Source of the DNA: Undibacterium sp.
GTDB lineage: Bacteria; Pseudomonadota; Gammaproteobacteria; Burkholderiales; Burkholderiaceae_D
NCBI RefSeq assembly: GCF_030651495.1
Contig: NZ_JAUSFI010000050.1
Span: 31,816-95,815, forward strand
Length of the DNA: 64,000 nt
Direction of reading: 5' to 3'
The position numbers and the translations under genes are program-made. Of the stretch, positions 15,337 to 24,571 are shown in pieces. The notes under the pieces are model-generated. The model searched no databases. It saw only the letters and a list, made by a program, of their open reading frames with translations, and was not told the origin of the DNA. The first letter of the stretch is position 1; the number at the start of each line of letters is the position of its first letter.

Positions 15337-17028
15337 ATGACTAGCAAAAATTCACGTCGCCAATTCATTCGCGATTTCACTTTTACCACCGTTGCCGTCA
15401 CTGGTACATTAGCGCTTGGCGCGTGCGGCGGTAGCAATACGTCGGTCAATTTTTTGCACGGCGTTGCCAGTGGCGACCCCTTAAGCGATCGCGTCATGCT
15501 CTGGACCCGCGCTACACCGTCAGGTGTGCCAGAGGGTAAAGATATCGCAGTGCAATGGGAAGTCGCATCCGATGCGCTTTTCGCCAGTCTGGTGAAATCA
15601 GGCAGCTTTACAACCAATGCCGCACGCGACTTTACGGTGAAGGTTGATGTCAGCGGCCTGGCTGCCAATAGTGTGTATTTTTATCGTTTTTCGTATGACG
15701 GCATGCGCTCGCCGGTTGGCCGTACCAAGACACTGCCGGTCGGTAAAGTTGATCAAGTGAAGCTGGCCGTATTGACCTGCTCTAACTATCCGGCGGGCTA
15801 TTTCAATGTCTATGCTGAAGTGGCTAAACTCAATGACCTCGATGCGGCCATTCATCTGGGGGATTACATTTATGAGTACCCGCGCAATGGTTATGCCTCA
15901 CAAGATGCGCTAACGCTGAATCGCCAGGTGGATCCTAAAAATGAAATTATTACGCTGACCGATTACCGTAGCCGTTATGCACAATATCGCACCGATACCG
16001 ATCTGCAAGCGGTGCATGCCAAGCTGCCATTCATCACCATCTGGGACGATCATGAATTCGCCAATGATGCCTGGACAGGGGGCGCTGAAAATCATGATCC
16101 GGCCACCGAAGGCCCGTTTAGTGCGCGCCGTGCTGCGGCATTGCAGGCTTATCACGAATGGATGCCGATTCGTCTTCCTGATGCAAGCAAAAACGACAGA
16201 ATTTACCGCTCTTTTGATTTTGGTAATCTGGTGTCTTTGCACATGCTTGATACGCGCCTGATCGGGCGCGACAAGCAACTTTCTTACACCAGCTACATGG
16301 GGGCTGGCGGTGCTTTTGACTCGGCTGCATTTACCACTGATATAGCGAATCCAGCGCGTCAATTGATGGGCGTCGAACAAACGTCCTGGTTGCAATCGCA
16401 ACTCGCCAAATCTTCTGCGACCTGGCAAATATTGGGTCAGCAAGTGCTGATGGCAAGAATGAATATTCCCGCACCGTTGGTCTTGCAAAGCATCAGTTTC
16501 GGTGACTACGTCACTTTGCTTGGCAAAGCGCAGCAAGCGCCGGCCAGCCTTACCGCAACCGAAAAGCAGATCCTCGCACAGCCGGCTATTCCGTATAATC
16601 TCGATGCGTGGGATGGCTACGCCGTTGCGCGTGAAACGGTATTTGCTACAGTAAAATCCTTGAATAAAAACCTGATCGCCCTCGCTGGTGACACGCACAA
16701 TACCTGGGCCAGTGATCTCGCCGATATGAATGGCATTGCCGTTGGTGTCGAGTTTGGTGTGACCTCGGTCACCTCGCCTGGTTTTGAAGAAATCTTCCCT
16801 AAAGAAGACCCGGCAAAAGTGGCAGGCGGTCTGGAACAGATCATCGGACCTTTGGTGTATGCGGAAACCAAAAATCGTGGTTTCATGATCGTCACCGCCA
16901 CACCGCTTGATGCCAGGGCAGAATGGCGCTACGTCAGCACCGTTAAATCCAAGACTTACACCATGGTGCCTGGCAAGACGCTGAAAACTTTACCGGGAGC
17001 GGCTAACCGCAAATTATTAGCGGTGTAA
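15337..17028 (+). CDS. PhoD-like alkaline phosphatase/phosphodiesterase, Tat-exported
   Basis: Metal-dependent phosphoesterase acting outside the cytoplasm. The N-terminus has a twin-arginine motif (SRRQFIRD) and ends in a lipobox-like ALGAC, so it may be a Tat lipoprotein. An N-terminal PhoD domain (about 38-130) is followed by the metallophosphatase core with HLGDYIYEY, the family hallmark WDDHEFANDAW and LAGDTHNTW near residue 450. Length of 563 matches PhoD enzymes. The ATG at 15337 has AGGA eight bases upstream. Probably phosphate scavenging; no pho box could be confirmed by eye. The stop codon sits inside a 12-bp tandem repeat. Confidence 0.92.
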   Translation: MTSKNSRRQFIRDFTFTTVAVTGTLALGACGGSNTSVNFLHGVASGDPLSDRVMLWTRATPSGVPEGKDIAVQWEVASDALFASLVKSGSFTTNAARDFTVKVDVSGLAANSVYFYRFSYDGMRSPVGRTKTLPVGKVDQVKLAVLTCSNYPAGYFNVYAEVAKLNDLDAAIHLGDYIYEYPRNGYASQDALTLNRQVDPKNEIITLTDYRSRYAQYRTDTDLQAVHAKLPFITIWDDHEFANDAWTGGAENHDPATEGPFSARRAAALQAYHEWMPIRLPDASKNDRIYRSFDFGNLVSLHMLDTRLIGRDKQLSYTSYMGAGGAFDSAAFTTDIANPARQLMGVEQTSWLQSQLAKSSATWQILGQQVLMARMNIPAPLVLQSISFGDYVTLLGKAQQAPASLTATEKQILAQPAIPYNLDAWDGYAVARETVFATVKSLNKNLIALAGDTHNTWASDLADMNGIAVGVEFGVTSVTSPGFEEIFPKEDPAKVAGGLEQIIGPLVYAETKNRGFMIVTATPLDARAEWRYVSTVKSKTYTMVPGKTLKTLPGAANRKLLAV

Positions 17029-17054
17029 TGAGCGGTGTAATGAGCGGTGTAATT
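17019..17054 (+). repeat. 12-bp tandem repeat across the stop codon of the PhoD-like gene
   Basis: AGCGGTGTAATG occurs at 17019-17030 and 17031-17042, with a third copy differing in the last base at 17043-17054. The stop TAA is inside the first copy, so each copy supplies a further in-frame TAA. Confidence 0.85.
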
Positions 17055-17072
17055 GCGTGGTGTAAGTAAGCG

Positions 17073-17098
17073 AAATGACGACGAGACGTCGTCATTTT
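17073..17098. terminator. Terminator after the PhoD-like gene
   Basis: AAATGACGACG-AGA-CGTCGTCATTT is an 11-bp perfect stem ending in TTTT, 45 bases after the stop. It could work from either side. The 220 bases from here to the DUF3079 gene contain nothing recognisable. Confidence 0.8.
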
Positions 17099-17317
17099 AA
17101 AATCCGCACCGCTCACATTTTTCCCATGAAGCAGACCGGAAGCATACTGGCGATTCATGCCGTGCACAAGAATTTGCCGTGCAGGGCGAAAATCATCATC
17201 TACGCTTGCGCTAGCCATACCAATACGATACACAGGCGACGGGAGTTCATGGATGAGTATGTGGGCAGGCCGAAGGCCTCATCTCGATATCGCTGCACTG
17301 GCAATCCAGGCGGCGAA

Positions 17318-17554
17318 CTAATTCTTCTCCGGCTTGGGAGCTTCAGGAGTCGCGGCGCAGTCATTCGCATTTTTTATCGTGATGACCTTATTTCCCGGGA
17401 CCCACTCTTGCCAATCCTCGCCGAACAGCTCAACCGGATGCTGCGTGCGTTCCGAACCGTTGCCGCAGATGAGAGAATCAGCTGGACAATACTTGTCGCA
17501 ACCCCAGCAGAGACGCTCGGGATGCTCCGGATGTGCAGAAAATTTTTTTGCCAT
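17318..17554 (-). CDS. Small cysteine-containing protein, DUF3079 family
   Basis: A 78-residue soluble protein of unknown function. Its first 50 residues follow the DUF3079 pattern as I recall it: MAKKFSAHPEHPERLCWGCDKYCPAD, then CGNGSERTQHPVELFGEDW. Three cysteines in CWGC/YC plus a fourth in ICGNG suggest a small metal-binding knuckle. The frame is open 35 codons further upstream, but the family starts at this Met, which is why I place the start at 17554. The C-terminal 25 residues are charged and Pro-rich. It is convergent with the phosphatase gene and lies alone. Confidence 0.75.
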   Translation of the reverse strand: MAKKFSAHPEHPERLCWGCDKYCPADSLICGNGSERTQHPVELFGEDWQEWVPGNKVITIKNANDCAATPEAPKPEKN

Positions 17555-17758
17555 TTCAGTTAGCGAATACAGATTGCTATTGCTTGGATACCGGCAAATG
17601 ATACGGTGTTTGACTGAAGCTAGGCCACAGTAGCACTTCAAGTTATTGATCAAAAACAAGAAGCCGCTAAAAGAAAATGGCTTATTGCCGATTTGTTTAG
17701 GTCGTAGAGGGGGCTCAAGTACGGTTGAGCTAAAGCCTCATCAGTCCAACCTACCGGC

Positions 17759-18802
17759 TCAATGCGTGTGCTCATGATGCAGATCGGGGGCATGAGTATG
17801 GCTATGTGCCATGGCCTCGTGCTGATGCGCATGGCTATGCGTCCCGGTTGGCATGGTTTCATGCCGATGATCATGGTGGCCGTCGTCGTGGCGGTGGGCG
17901 TGTTCATGTTCTAGTGCCTGATGTTGATGCGCGTGTTCATGCTGTTCGGTGATATGCAATATCACGCCGGCAATCATCAGGATGGTGGCAGCGATCAGCC
18001 ATAGGCTTAATTCCCGTTCGCCCAGGCTAAATGCGATGCTGGCACCGATGAAGGGCGCTGCGGCAAAGAGTGAACCGGTGCGCGATGCGCCAAAAGCACG
18101 CTGTGCCAGCAAGTAAAAGCGCAGGCTTAAGCCATAGCCGAACGCACCTATCAAAAACAAACTCAGCCCTGCATAGAGCGGCAGCGATGTCTGCCCAAGT
18201 AAGATGGCAATCAAGCATGAGCAACTGGCGCCGAGCGCGGCTTTGCCGAGGATGACTTGGCCTGGATCGAGATCTGCCAAGCCGCGCGATAAGGTATTGT
18301 CTATGCCCCATGCTAAGGTCGCGGCCATGACTGCCAGTAAACCAATAAAATGGCTGGACCCGACATGGGCTTGATCCAGCACTAATAAGGCACCGCCGGC
18401 GCTAAGCAACGCCATTGCCAACCCGACGCGGTGGCCGATCGCTTCATGGTAGAACAGCAGTGATAACAAGATGGTAAATACCGCTTCTAAGCTCAGCATC
18501 AGCGAGGCACCCATGCCGCTGGTATGTTGCAAGCCCCAGGCCAGCGCTGCCGGGCCAAGTACTGCGCCAAAGCCAGACATCAACAGTAGGCGTGGCCAGT
18601 GTTGCCTTTGTAACGGCGCTTCACTTGCGCTATCGGCGCGTAGCAATAAGCCGGCGACGGCGGCGCCGGCATAGAGCAAGGCCGCGGTCATCCAGCCGCC
18701 GACACCTACCCCCATGCGCTGCACCAGGGGGGTGCTGGCACCAAACAGGACGGCGGCCATTAAGGCGAAAAATGCACCTTTATAAGCGGGAAAATTTTGC
18801 AT
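17759..18802 (-). CDS. EamA-family (DMT) transporter with a histidine-rich C-terminal tail
   Basis: Inner-membrane transporter of the drug/metabolite superfamily. About ten hydrophobic segments cover residues 8-280 in the two-EamA-repeat arrangement. The tail (from about residue 283) is unusual: the last 65 residues contain 24 histidines in HxH patterns alternating with Ala, Glu, Asp and Gln. Such tails are known from metal transporters and metallochaperones (for example CDF and nickel/cobalt proteins), so export or sensing of Zn, Ni or Co is plausible. It is followed by a His-free, unrelated small gene; no metal regulator is adjacent. A plain amino-acid or metabolite exporter with a metal-buffering tail is the alternative. 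Confidence 0.85.
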   Translation of the reverse strand: MQNFPAYKGAFFALMAAVLFGASTPLVQRMGVGVGGWMTAALLYAGAAVAGLLLRADSASEAPLQRQHWPRLLLMSGFGAVLGPAALAWGLQHTSGMGASLMLSLEAVFTILLSLLFYHEAIGHRVGLAMALLSAGGALLVLDQAHVGSSHFIGLLAVMAATLAWGIDNTLSRGLADLDPGQVILGKAALGASCSCLIAILLGQTSLPLYAGLSLFLIGAFGYGLSLRFYLLAQRAFGASRTGSLFAAAPFIGASIAFSLGERELSLWLIAATILMIAGVILHITEQHEHAHQHQALEHEHAHRHDDGHHDHRHETMPTGTHSHAHQHEAMAHSHTHAPDLHHEHTH

Positions 18803-18931
18803 AAAATTCTACGGTGGAAATTTGGCTGGGTTTGAAAAAAAACGGATATCAAGCGCCGATTTTACTCCGCAGCCAATGAGTCTGCAGTCAATGAGTTGGC
18901 TTCACTAGCCGCTTAAGGGAGGACGCTAAAA

Positions 18932-18954
18932 GTGCGCAGCCCCTGCGCACCCTA
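18932..18954 (-). terminator. Hairpin downstream of the HDOD gene
   Basis: GTGCGCAG and CTGCGCAC form an 8-bp GC-rich stem with a three-base loop. Read on the minus strand it is followed by TTTTAGCG, so it may be a weak terminator for the HDOD gene that ends at 19058. Confidence 0.4.
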
Positions 18955-19057
18955 TCTCAACACGCAATGTCACTGCGCCTGCTGGCGGCATCGCCGCGCT
19001 AAGCCGCATGGGACATGCGTGATGGCTGCGATGGTGCGGGTGACCAATATTTTTTTG

Positions 19058-20221
19058 TTAAGTGCTTGGTGGCTGGAGGCCATTGAGCTCATACAGCGGA
19101 ATTTCGTTTAAGGTGTCGAAGCAGAGGATGCTGGTGGCATCGAGGCCAATTTTTAATCTTTCGTCATTCGATTTTAACTGTGCGTGATTGACCAAGATCC
19201 GCATCTTACTGATCAGGTCGGCACGCTGCAGCAACTGGCCTAGCTCGCTCCAGGCCACTAATTTGCTGCCACCGGTTTGCTGCTGCAATGCCTGCAACAC
19301 CTCGGGCGGGAAGTTCCAGCGCTGTGCGATGCGATACGATAGCGTCGCTGCGACCGAATTGAAGGTCTGTTGAAAACCGCGCGAATAGTGAAATTTGGTT
19401 TGCTCACATACCTGATCGAGTAAGCGAAACGCGATGATCATGCCGACATTTTTCATCATGCCAGTCAGGAAAGCTTGAAATGGATACCTATCTTGCGCCA
19501 GATAGCGGCAGGCGATCGCGCATTTTTCCGACTGGCTCCATATTGCCGGCGCGACGCGGCGGGTATAGTGACCTGAACTCAAATTGATAATTGGGCTGAA
19601 CGCGACTTTGGCAATCACCAGACGTAAGCCTTCTTCACCTAACATCATCACGGCTTTTTCTAAGCTATTGATGCGGTCGGCCGGATTGTAGAGGGCACTG
19701 TTGACGGTACGGATCACTTCACCGACCAGTACCACGTCTTTGATAATGTGGCCCGACAGTTCACTGGCGGATACGGTCTTATTGCGCAAACTGGCCAGCA
19801 ATTGCGGAATGATACTCGGCATGCGCGGGATCACGACCGCATCATTTAAATCGGAGGCAAGCAGGGCAAACAGGGCTTGCAATACTTTTTGCTCCAGCGC
19901 CGCATCGCTGCCCTGACCTGGGTTACCCATCATCCAGTCAAAAAATAAGCTATCGATAGGAAGTGCCGGCTTCCAGGCGATGAGCGCGACCGGCAATGGC
20001 GGTGCGCTCACGCTTACAGGCGTGGCGCTAATATCCGGCAGCGGCGCGCTTGCAGCAGGTGGCACTGGCGAGACGGGCGTCTCAGGTGTGAGTGCTGGCT
20101 GCTCGGGCGTTGCCAGGGCGGCTATTGATTGGTGGTCCGTTTTTTTTGCAACTTCTTGCGCAGAGGCCGAAGAGGGCGTGCCTAGCAATCGGCGCAAGAA
20201 ATTTTTTAGGGCAATTCCCAT
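19058..20221 (-). CDS. HDOD domain protein
   Basis: Cytoplasmic signalling protein. From the ATG at 20221, chosen because AAAAGGATC lies just upstream with good spacing, it has 387 residues; the upstream open frame adds 40 residues without a ribosome site. After a short basic segment (KNFLRRLLG) there is a Pro/Ala/Ser-rich linker to about residue 90, then the HDOD fold (about 110-310) with LLASLRNKTVSASELSGHI and VMMLGEEGLRLVI. HDOD domains resemble HD phosphodiesterases without the metal-binding His-Asp pair and act as adaptors in bacterial signalling. No partner domain (GGDEF, EAL) is fused or adjacent. Confidence 0.85.
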   Translation of the reverse strand: MGIALKNFLRRLLGTPSSASAQEVAKKTDHQSIAALATPEQPALTPETPVSPVPPAASAPLPDISATPVSVSAPPLPVALIAWKPALPIDSLFFDWMMGNPGQGSDAALEQKVLQALFALLASDLNDAVVIPRMPSIIPQLLASLRNKTVSASELSGHIIKDVVLVGEVIRTVNSALYNPADRINSLEKAVMMLGEEGLRLVIAKVAFSPIINLSSGHYTRRVAPAIWSQSEKCAIACRYLAQDRYPFQAFLTGMMKNVGMIIAFRLLDQVCEQTKFHYSRGFQQTFNSVAATLSYRIAQRWNFPPEVLQALQQQTGGSKLVAWSELGQLLQRADLISKMRILVNHAQLKSNDERLKIGLDATSILCFDTLNEIPLYELNGLQPPST

Positions 20222-20341
20222 CATGATCCTTTTGTTTTTTTGTTTGATCACTATAGACCACTGTCGAGCCCGGTATCGTATCAGCGCGATATCGGGCTGT
20301 CGAGGCAATGCTGGCTGCCCGCTGTAAATAGCGCTATTCAA

Positions 20342-21217
20342 TCATCTTAATTTAGGTTTGACAACCAGGGCGACACCTGCCAGTGCAATCAGCATGCCCA
20401 GCATAGCGCTTACCGTAAAGCGCTCGCCAAACATCAGCCAGGCCATGATCGCCGTGACGGCCGGCACCAGATACATGTAGCTGGTGACCTTGGTCGCCTC
20501 ACCATGCCTGATCATGATAAATAATACAGAAATGCCGACTCCCGATAACACAAAAATAGACCATGCCATGGCGGCAAAAAATTGTGGCGTCCATAGGATC
20601 GTATGCGTTTCCAGCATCAGGGCAAACGGCAATGTCACCAGCAGCGAAGCGAGAAACTGGATTACCTGTCCGCTGCGTACATCAAAGGAGGGACAAGTCT
20701 TTTTTTGGTATAGGGTGCCCAGCGTCATCGAGAGCAGGGCAAAAATTGCCAGCGTAATGCTGGTGCCAGACAAGCCCAGCATCGATATTTTATTTGCCAC
20801 CACCAAGCCCACCCCGAGAATGCCCAACGCCAAGCCCAGCCATTGGGTGCCGCGAGTGCGCTCACCGATCAGCGGGCCAAAAATGGCGGTGAGTATCGGC
20901 TGGGTATTGACGATCAGGGCGGCGAGTCCGGCCGGCATGCCGAGCTTGACGGCGCACCAGACTCCGCCCAGATAGCCAGCCTGCATCAATATGCCGGCGA
21001 TCGCGATATGTTTCCAGGCAGATCTGGCAGGCCAGGGCGCCCGCATGGTCAGCGCCAGGGTCCCCATGAACAAAATCACGCCGACGTAGCGCAGGCACAA
21101 AAATGTCAACGGTTCGGCATACGGCAGACCGTACTTGGCGACCACGTAACCGGACGACCAGATGAAGATGAAAATTGCCGGAAGAAAGCGCAGCAGGGGA
21201 GATGAATGAGAAGTCAT
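20342..21217 (-). CDS. EamA-family (DMT) transporter
   Basis: Predicted ten-segment inner-membrane exporter of the RhaT/EamA group, 291 residues. Recognisable elements are the first helix with IFIWSSGYVVAKYGLPYAEPL, the loop after helix 4, and the second repeat ending IMAWLMFGERFTVSAMLGMLIALAGVALV. Substrate cannot be read from sequence; relatives export amino acids or metabolites. It is 120 bases upstream of the HDOD gene on the same strand and could share its transcript. Its tail lacks the His-rich extension of the other EamA protein at 17.8-18.8 kb. Confidence 0.88.
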   Translation of the reverse strand: MTSHSSPLLRFLPAIFIFIWSSGYVVAKYGLPYAEPLTFLCLRYVGVILFMGTLALTMRAPWPARSAWKHIAIAGILMQAGYLGGVWCAVKLGMPAGLAALIVNTQPILTAIFGPLIGERTRGTQWLGLALGILGVGLVVANKISMLGLSGTSITLAIFALLSMTLGTLYQKKTCPSFDVRSGQVIQFLASLLVTLPFALMLETHTILWTPQFFAAMAWSIFVLSGVGISVLFIMIRHGEATKVTSYMYLVPAVTAIMAWLMFGERFTVSAMLGMLIALAGVALVVKPKLR

Positions 21218-21381
21218 GCGTTCAAATCAAAGTCAAAATGGTGGCAGCTCCAAGACGCAGCATGCATGCGGCTTGCAGGGCTGATAGGCTGAACAGGCGC
21301 ATGGATAGTGCGCGCCCGGCAGGGGCATGGGTGGATGCTGAAAACAGCTATCCAGTGATCATATGCCAGCAGGCCCATCGT

Positions 21382-21436
21382 ATGGATGAAAAAAAACCTG
21401 CGATGCGCAGAATCATCACAGGTTTTTTTCATCCAT
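21382..21436 (-). terminator. Intrinsic terminator after sodB
   Basis: On the minus strand ACCTG…GATG pairs with CATC…CAGGT and is followed by eight T. The outer arms extend further (ATGGATGAAAA with TTTTTTTCATCCAT) and make a long A/T-closed stem of about 18 bp, so it may also block readthrough in the other direction. Confidence 0.85.
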
Positions 21437-21469
21437 CCTCAAACATGATGCTGAGGTGGTGCGTTTGGC

Positions 21470-22048
21470 TTAAGCCAGGTTTGCGTTAGCAAAATCCCAG
21501 TTAACCAGCGACCAGAATGCTTCCAGATATTTTGGCCGTGCATTGCGGTAGTCGATGTAGTAAGCGTGTTCCCACAGATCGCAAGTCAACAAAGGCTTGT
21601 CGGTTGTTGTCAGTGGCGTAGCGGCGTTGGAAGTGTTGACGATATCCAAAGAACCATCGGCTTTTTTCACCAGCCAAGTCCAGCTAGAACCGAAATTGCC
21701 GATGCAAGATTTAGTGAAGGCATCCTTGAACGCATCAAAGGAACCCCATTTTGCATTGATGGCATCGGCGATGGCGCCAGTTGGTGTGCCGCCGCCGTTA
21801 GGCTTCAGGCCATTCCAGTAGAAAGTGTGATTCCAGACCTGGGCTGAATTATTGAAAATGCCAGCAGAAGATTTCTTGATGATTTCTTCCAATGTGGAGT
21901 TTTCGAATTCTGTTCCTTTGATCAGGTTGTTCAGATTCGTTACATAGGTCTGGTGATGCTTGCCATAGTGATATTCCAGCGTTTCTTTAGAAATATGTGG
22001 AGCCAAAGCGTCCAGTGCATAGGGCAGTGCCGGTAAGGTATGTTCCAT
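21470..22048 (-). CDS. sodB: Superoxide dismutase [Fe]
   Basis: Cytoplasmic superoxide detoxification. The protein from the ATG at 22048 (preceded by GAAGGA) has 192 residues; the open frame upstream adds 14 residues with no ribosome site. Metal ligands are in order: His in [13 protein letters not shown], His in WNHTFYW, and the Asp/His pair in [12 protein letters not shown]. The Gln in [10 protein letters not shown] and the aromatic pattern around GSSWTWLV favour the iron type over manganese, although cambialistic use cannot be excluded. Its own terminator follows. Confidence 0.95.
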   Translation of the reverse strand: MEHTLPALPYALDALAPHISKETLEYHYGKHHQTYVTNLNNLIKGTEFENSTLEEIIKKSSAGIFNNSAQVWNHTFYWNGLKPNGGGTPTGAIADAINAKWGSFDAFKDAFTKSCIGNFGSSWTWLVKKADGSLDIVNTSNAATPLTTTDKPLLTCDLWEHAYYIDYRNARPKYLEAFWSLVNWDFANANLA

Positions 22049-22187
22049 GATGCGTCCTTCTGTTGTCATTTCGGTGGGCTGTCGTTCCAAATATCTGAAA
22101 CGGTAAAATCAGCATTGTAAGCGTTTGCTGAAATGCTTGCAGGGGATGTGTTAATTTTTCGACTTGTATGCCGCGATCGCACACCAA

Positions 22188-23561
22188 TCACTCATTATTT
22201 TCTGATAGTGCCGCCTGTACCGTGCTGATGCCGACCTCGGCCGTGTCAGTGGCGGTGGTGATATTAATCAGGCTGTTTGGGTGCAACTGTTTGCTGGAAC
22301 GTATCAATTTGCCTTGCTGATCGCGCAAGATGGCGTAGCCACGTTCCAGCGTCCGCTGTGGATTGAGCAGTTCAAGTTGCCCGCGCAGCGCAGTGATGCC
22401 GCGCTGCTGCTGCTGAAGGTGGTGCTGCATGCTCGCGGTGAGCCGGTGCTGGGCGGCATCCAGATGTAGGTGCAGCGTGGCGGTGTCGGGTTGATTGCCA
22501 AGCAAACGTGTCTGCAATTGCGCCAGGCGCGATTGTGCGTTTTGCAACGGCATATGGCTGGCGTAACGCAATCTTTGTGAACAGCTTTGCAGTTGCAGGC
22601 GTTTGCTGGCGATGCTCGCCATCGGGCTGAGCAGACGTCGTGCAGTCCAGTCCAGTGTTTGTGTTTGCGTGGTCAATTGCCTGTGCATGCTGCGTTGCAG
22701 ATGGGCTTGATGCCGCTGGAGTTGTTCTAGCCAATCTGCGCGTGCACCTGCCGCCAGTTCTGCGGCGGCGGTTGGGGTGGCTGCGCGTACGTCCGCGGCG
22801 AAATCGGCCATCGTAAAATCTGTTTCATGACCGACGCCGCTAATGACGGGCATGCTGCAATGAAAAATCGTGCGCGCCACGATTTCAGCATTAAACGACC
22901 ATAAGTCTTCGATGCTGCCACCGCCACGGCAAACCAGCAAGACATCGCACTCTTCGCGCGCCGAAGCCGTCGCGATGGCCTGGGCAATTTTTTCGGCCGC
23001 ACCTTCTCCCTGGACTGGGGTCGGATACAAAATCACCGCCACATGCGGTGCGCGGCGTTGCAAGGTAGTCAGAATGTCACGTAAGGCGGCCGCTTGCGGG
23101 CTGGTAACGATCCCTATGCAGCGGATAAACGGCGGAATAACACGTTTGTGCTCGGTATCAAACAAGCCCTCGGCGGCCAGTTTTGCCTTGAGCTGAAGGA
23201 AGGCTTCATACAGATTGCCAACACCGGCGCGGCGTATCGCTTCGACATTGATTTGATAATCGCCGCGTGGCGCGTACAGGCTGACCAGGGCGCGCACTTC
23301 GACTTTGTCGCCTTCGCGTGGTGCAAAGTCAGCGTATTGGGCGCGGCCGCGAAACATCACGGCCTTCACTTGCGCGGTGCTGTCTTTTAAAGTGAAGTAC
23401 CAATGTCCAGACGCGGCGCGGGTAAAATTGGATATTTCGCCGGAAACCCACGTCAATGGGATGTTTCGCTCCAGAAGTTGAGCAACGGCGAGGTTCAGCG
23501 CCGAGACTGTGATGACAGCGCCCGTAGCGAATGGGTTTGGTGAGCGAGAATCAGGAATCAT
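22188..23561 (-). CDS. xseA: Exodeoxyribonuclease VII large subunit
   Basis: Large subunit of the nuclease that degrades single-stranded DNA from either end into oligonucleotides. The 457-residue protein has the N-terminal OB-fold (about 15-110: [22 protein letters not shown]), the catalytic core with [31 protein letters not shown] and the conserved [27 protein letters not shown], then a long Gln/Leu/His-rich coiled coil and a C-terminal ARNQG-like segment ([10 protein letters not shown]). xseB is not nearby. The region upstream of its start is the 1 kb repeat array. Confidence 0.97.
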   Translation of the reverse strand: MIPDSRSPNPFATGAVITVSALNLAVAQLLERNIPLTWVSGEISNFTRAASGHWYFTLKDSTAQVKAVMFRGRAQYADFAPREGDKVEVRALVSLYAPRGDYQINVEAIRRAGVGNLYEAFLQLKAKLAAEGLFDTEHKRVIPPFIRCIGIVTSPQAAALRDILTTLQRRAPHVAVILYPTPVQGEGAAEKIAQAIATASAREECDVLLVCRGGGSIEDLWSFNAEIVARTIFHCSMPVISGVGHETDFTMADFAADVRAATPTAAAELAAGARADWLEQLQRHQAHLQRSMHRQLTTQTQTLDWTARRLLSPMASIASKRLQLQSCSQRLRYASHMPLQNAQSRLAQLQTRLLGNQPDTATLHLHLDAAQHRLTASMQHHLQQQQRGITALRGQLELLNPQRTLERGYAILRDQQGKLIRSSKQLHPNSLINITTATDTAEVGISTVQAALSENNE

Positions 23562-24571
23562 AAGGGTGGTAGGTGCAAAAGCTGTCCACAGAAGCGTGGA
23601 ATGGCCATCAGGATGTCATCAAGCTTGAGTGATGTCAAAAAAAATCTCAAAATTAAGCGTAAGTGATTGATTTTTATGGGATAACTGGATTTGCCTATGA
23701 TTTAAGCTGTCACATAATATCCTTATGAATCAAGGACTTTGCTTACCTCAATACAACTTGTACACAAACTTATCCACAGAAACTGTGGGGTTTATAAAAC
23801 GAAATGTGTCTAAATTACAAATAATGCTGCTGCTCAATTTATTGGCAGCAATAAAATACTGATTAAAATCATGTGCTTAGCAATATCTACCGAACTTGTT
23901 CACAATCTTGTCCACAAAATATGTGCAGAGATTATTCGTGGCGATTTAAATAGTGTCTAATAATTAAATAAAATGCATAAAAAACATGGATTTACCCTGC
24001 TGCCTCTTTTGTTAGCATAGGTAAAATAGCGTATAAAATCATGGGCTTGGCTTTATCTCCAGCGCTTCTGCACAATGTTATCCACATAATATGTGAAAAA
24101 CTAATGACTTATCCCCATTTGTTGCTTAAAGTTATTTTTTAAAGCGTATTACGCCAAAAAATAGTCACTTGCCACATTCTTGAGCAGTAGCATAATGTTG
24201 AATAAAATCATGGACTTAACTGTTACTCCATAGCTTGTACACAATCTTGTCCACAAAATGTGTGTAAAACCTTGCGTGAGTAATCCACATTTTTTAGCGC
24301 TTGCCTGTGAATAAGTGATGGGACGCCGCTGCCTATTTCTTTAGCAGTGAATAAAATATGATGTAAATCAATGGCTTATCCTTATGCGCCGGAGATATCC
24401 ACAGTTTTGCACACAGAATTTGTGCAGAACTGCGGACGCTCCAACCGTAGCACTAAAAGTACGGCAATAAAATTTACACATAAATTACAGGTATTTAAGC
24501 AGCATCTACTTGCCCGTTAGCACACACTGCGCTACATTGCGGGGTTGGATTCATACCCTGAGGAGTTTCAT
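23562..24571. other. 1 kb AT-rich gene-free region between xseA and exbB
   Basis: The longest gene-free region of the window, lying between the divergently transcribed xseA and exbB. It holds the five-unit repeat array described separately, additional DnaA-box-like 9-mers (CTGTCCACA at 23582, TTATCCCCA at 24109, TAATCCACA at 24281) and presumably the promoters of both flanking genes. No open frame of convincing length or composition was found on either strand. Confidence 0.8.
23690..24440 (+). repeat. Five-unit degenerate tandem array with paired DnaA-box-like motifs
   Basis: Five diverged units align over about 120 bases at spacings of 138, 170, 169 and 160 bp. Each contains, in order: a GCC(A/T)…TTAGCA-like segment, ATAAAATCATGG(G/A)CTT, about 20 variable bases, a first 9-mer and, starting exactly 12 bases later, a second 9-mer, then TGTG. 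First boxes: TTGTACACA (23758), TTGTTCACA (23896), TTCTGCACA (24066), TTGTACACA (24235), ATATCCACA (24395). Second boxes: TTATCCACA (23770), TTGTCCACA (23908), TTATCCACA (24078), TTGTCCACA (24247), TTGCACACA (24407). TTATCCACA is the strict DnaA-box consensus. All boxes have the same orientation. The second box with the following TGTG also forms an inverted repeat (CCACAG-AAA-CTGTGG in unit 1). Function unknown. Confidence 0.85.

Noticed and set aside
15910..16698. 262-codon open frame on the minus strand inside the PhoD-like gene
   Set aside because: Antisense to an intact gene with all its catalytic motifs; composition is not protein-like and it has no ribosome site.
17075..17563. 162-codon plus-strand frame opposite the DUF3079 gene
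   Set aside because: It begins inside a terminator stem and shows no family motif, whereas the minus-strand frame has a recognisable conserved domain.
20484..20975. 163-codon plus-strand frame inside the EamA gene
   Set aside because: Antisense shadow of a membrane-protein gene; no domain or ribosome site.
23690..24440. CRISPR array
   Set aside because: Units are about 160-170 bp, diverged from each other, with no constant repeat/spacer pattern and no cas genes.
23562..24571. Main chromosomal replication origin
   Set aside because: DnaA-box-like motifs are present, but dnaA, dnaN, gyrB, rpmH and parAB are absent and no clear AT-rich 13-mer unwinding element was identified; an accessory DnaA-binding locus is the safer reading.
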